Of a DNA stretch of 7,976 bases, positions 5,719 through 7,976 are shown piece by piece. Origin of the DNA: Sulfurimonas sp. (GTDB taxonomy: Bacteria > Campylobacterota > Campylobacteria > Campylobacterales > Sulfurimonadaceae). The position numbers were made by a program, and so were the translations under genes. Numbering within the stretch: position 1 is the stretch's first letter; every line of letters begins with the position of its first letter. Under the pieces are notes generated by a model, which was not told the origin of the DNA, did no database searches, and saw only the letters and a program-made list of their open reading frames with translations. The DNA lies in contig JALWON010000058.1 of the NCBI GenBank assembly GCA_027083475.1, positions 1 through 7,976 of the forward strand, in the 5' to 3' direction.

Positions 5719-7976
5719 ATGAATTTAGGATTAAAAAACAGACTTCGATTAATTAGTCTTTTTCCAATCGTTATCTTGTTACTTGTAACAAGTTATGTTG
5801 TATATAACTCATATAATGAGTATGTAGTCGCCAAAAAGTATATTGAGACAGAAGAATTAACCGCATACCAACTCGATCCAGAGATTAACCAACTTGCCAT
5901 TGCCTATACTTCTTTAGAGCGGGCAAGAAAGTCTACTGCTGCGGAGAGAAATTTTGTTGCGGATGTTGTGCAAAAGCACAACACTTTGCAAGAGCAAAAG
6001 CTCAATGAATGGATTGCTTTAATTGCAAAATCAGATGCAATCCAATATGACAATCTTGAAAACAGTCTGCTTGTGAAGCGTTTAGACACTCTTTTTAAGA
6101 GTCCAAAAAACCGTGAGTTATTTCATAAGATTAATTTTCAAAGATCAAATATATTTGCAAGTATTGTCAGTGGTGGTTTTACAACAGATGTAGAGTCATG
6201 GAAAAAAATGTTACGAGAAAAAGAGCGTGTACTGACGAATGCTGAAACTATTATTTCTCTTTTTATAGAGAAAAAAGCACAGATGGTGAAAGAGAAAGCC
6301 TATCTTTTCCTTGTCGCTGCAATTTCTGTATGGGCACTCATCTTTATTTTATCTATTCTTGGGTATTTGCTTTCAAATGAGATTGCAAGAAATGTCCTCA
6401 ACTTGGAAGATTTACTCAAAAAGATTGTTGCTTCAACAGATGCGGATGAACATGTAGAGGTAAATCTTAATACAACAGATGGAACAGAACAAGCCTACCG
6501 ATTGATTGAAAAAATTGTTGAACAGGCAAAAAAAGATAAAGAAACTGCACTCGATGCAAGTGAAGCAAAATCAATGTTCTTGGCAAATATGTCGCATGAA
6601 ATTCGAACACCACTCAATGGTATCGTTGGTTTTACAGAGCTTTTAAAAGATACAGATCTTGAAGAAGAGCAGGGTGAATTTGTAGAGATTATTGAAAAAA
6701 GTTCGGAAAATCTTCTTGAAATTATTAACAATATCTTAGACCTTTCTAAAATTGAGAGTAATAAACTTGAAATTGAGGATGTTGTCTTTAACCCAATTAA
6801 AGAGTTTGAGAGTGCTGTTGAGGTTTATGCTGTACGTGCGAGTGAAAAACATATTGATTTGAGTTGTTTTATTGACCCATTACTAGAAAATTCACTCAAA
6901 GGGGATCCAACAAAAATTAAAGAAGTTATCATTAACCTTCTTTCAAATGCTGTCAAGTTTACAAGTAGTGCCGGTTCTATTAATGTGGACATCAGAAAAG
7001 TACCAACAGAATTTACTGGGATTACAAGGGTGAAATTTGAGGTGCAAGATAGTGGAATTGGTGTAACGAGTGAGCAAAAAGCGAGAATATTTGAAGCTTT
7101 CTCCCAAGCCGATACTTCTATTACAAGAAAATATGGTGGTACAGGGCTTGGACTCACGATTTCTAGTAACTTTATTGAGTTAATGGGGGGACAACTCGAC
7201 CTTCATAGTGAAACAGGAAAAGGAACAACTTTCTTCTTTACCCTTGATTTTGAAGAGATAGAAGTCTCAGCAGAATCCAAAAAAGAGACTTTCTCACATC
7301 TGAATGCACTTGTGTTAGACTCAATGACAAAAAATAAAAAACAAGCAGTCTATTTACGTGAATATTTAGATTTCTATGGTGTTGCCCATACTTCATTTAA
7401 AGATTATGATGAGCTTGAGTACTTACAAAAATCTACAGAGTATGATTTGGTATTTGTTGATTATGAGTATGCTGATGAAGCGAGTTTAATCGCTTATGCC
7501 AATACAAATGCACAGCTTGTCTTACTCACAAAATCAAATTATATGAAAGTGATTGATTCGAAAAATCTTGATATTCATAAGGTTATTTACGAACCACTCA
7601 ACAACTCTAAAATTCAACAGGCTTTAGAGAATTATAAAAAATATGAGAAAAAACCTGAAGTACAAGTAGAAGCAGAAGTTGTTCCTGAAGCTGTTGCACA
7701 AAATGCAGCTCCTGTAGCAGTCACTGAAAATCTTTCGAGTTTTGATGCAAAAGTATTGGTAGCTGAAGATAATATTATTAACCAAAAACTTATTAAACGT
7801 ACTTTAGAGTCAATGGGACTCACTGTAAGTATAGCTTCCAATGGGCTTGAAGCCTTCCAAAAACGCAAAGATAATGAGTATGACATCGTTTTTATGGATA
7901 TTCAAATGCCTTTCTTAGATGGTGTTGAAGCCACAAAGGAAATTTTAGAGTATGAAAGTGTGTACAATAAACCGCA
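5719..7976 (+). CDS. Membrane hybrid sensor histidine kinase (3' end outside window)
   Basis: 752 complete codons are visible. Transmembrane helices at about 11-29 and 196-218 enclose a helical periplasmic domain of about 165 residues. Its ERARKSTAAERNF segment and a later SNIFASIVSGGF...W region recall nitrate/nitrite-sensing (NIT) domains, but this is weak. A HAMP-like/coiled linker (219-285) follows. The kinase core has H293 in MSHEIRTPLNG, an N box with N406/N410, a G1 box DSGIG (444-448), an F box around FEAFSQ and a G2 box GGTGLGL (473-479). Receiver 1 (about 529-640) is degenerate: D534 and D581 are kept, but the conserved Lys is E625. An acidic, Pro/Ala/Val-rich linker leads to receiver 2 (from about 677), with E683/D684 and phospho-acceptor D727. 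The window ends shortly after. The ATG is 10 bp after the HPt gene, with TAAGG 8 nt upstream, overlapping that gene's stop. Its likely partners are the HPt protein and an unseen regulator. Confidence 0.93.
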   Translation, partial: MNLGLKNRLRLISLFPIVILLLVTSYVVYNSYNEYVVAKKYIETEELTAYQLDPEINQLAIAYTSLERARKSTAAERNFVADVVQKHNTLQEQKLNEWIALIAKSDAIQYDNLENSLLVKRLDTLFKSPKNRELFHKINFQRSNIFASIVSGGFTTDVESWKKMLREKERVLTNAETIISLFIEKKAQMVKEKAYLFLVAAISVWALIFILSILGYLLSNEIARNVLNLEDLLKKIVASTDADEHVEVNLNTTDGTEQAYRLIEKIVEQAKKDKETALDASEAKSMFLANMSHEIRTPLNGIVGFTELLKDTDLEEEQGEFVEIIEKSSENLLEIINNILDLSKIESNKLEIEDVVFNPIKEFESAVEVYAVRASEKHIDLSCFIDPLLENSLKGDPTKIKEVIINLLSNAVKFTSSAGSINVDIRKVPTEFTGITRVKFEVQDSGIGVTSEQKARIFEAFSQADTSITRKYGGTGLGLTISSNFIELMGGQLDLHSETGKGTTFFFTLDFEEIEVSAESKKETFSHLNALVLDSMTKNKKQAVYLREYLDFYGVAHTSFKDYDELEYLQKSTEYDLVFVDYEYADEASLIAYANTNAQLVLLTKSNYMKVIDSKNLDIHKVIYEPLNNSKIQQALENYKKYEKKPEVQVEAEVVPEAVAQNAAPVAVTENLSSFDAKVLVAEDNIINQKLIKRTLESMGLTVSIASNGLEAFQKRKDNEYDIVFMDIQMPFLDGVEATKEILEYESVYNKP

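Noticed and set aside
6825..7157. 110-codon open frame on the minus strand opposite the kinase ATPase domain
   Set aside because: It is antisense to the conserved N, G1 and G2 box region of the hybrid kinase and shows no recognisable domain or start signal.

Overview
The window looks like chromosome from a Campylobacterota bacterium, probably a Sulfurimonas- or Sulfurovum-like relative. This rests on the AT-rich coding sequence with AAA/TTT/TTA-heavy codon use, an extended -10 promoter without a clear -35, and proteins whose wording resembles homologues from that group. The assignment is inference; there is no rRNA in the window to test it.

Left block (1-1795, minus strand): a tightly packed three-gene unit. 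It holds a 62-residue lipoprotein resembling LptM/YifL, then L-aspartate oxidase (nadB), then the first 53 codons of a NhaD-type sodium/proton antiporter that runs off the left edge. The lipoprotein stop overlaps the nadB start (ATGATG), and the nadB stop directly abuts the nhaD ATG, so translation is probably coupled throughout.

Middle (1796-1983): the gap between two divergent genes is almost filled by a 155-bp nested inverted repeat. It has perfect 14-bp outer arms, perfect 15-bp inner arms and a central hairpin. A -10-like box lies just outside or at each end, one pointing each way. The rightward one (TGATATAAT) is so close to the uvrC ATG that the uvrC mRNA may be leaderless.

uvrC (1984-3786, plus) encodes the complete nucleotide-excision-repair nuclease subunit, with both nuclease active sites, the four-cysteine motif and the helix-hairpin-helix tail.

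Right block (3849-7976, plus): a putative signalling operon with 10-15 bp gaps. It encodes a stand-alone Aer-like PAS protein, a protein with a PAS-like N-terminus and two HPt-like domains (the second without any histidine), and a membrane-bound hybrid histidine kinase. The kinase has a helical periplasmic domain, HisKA/HATPase, one degenerate receiver and one canonical receiver that is cut by the window end. A reasonable model is a phosphorelay from kinase H293 to receiver D727 to HPt H268 and on to a response regulator outside the window, with the PAS protein adding a redox or oxygen input. The sequence supports the parts; the wiring is inferred.
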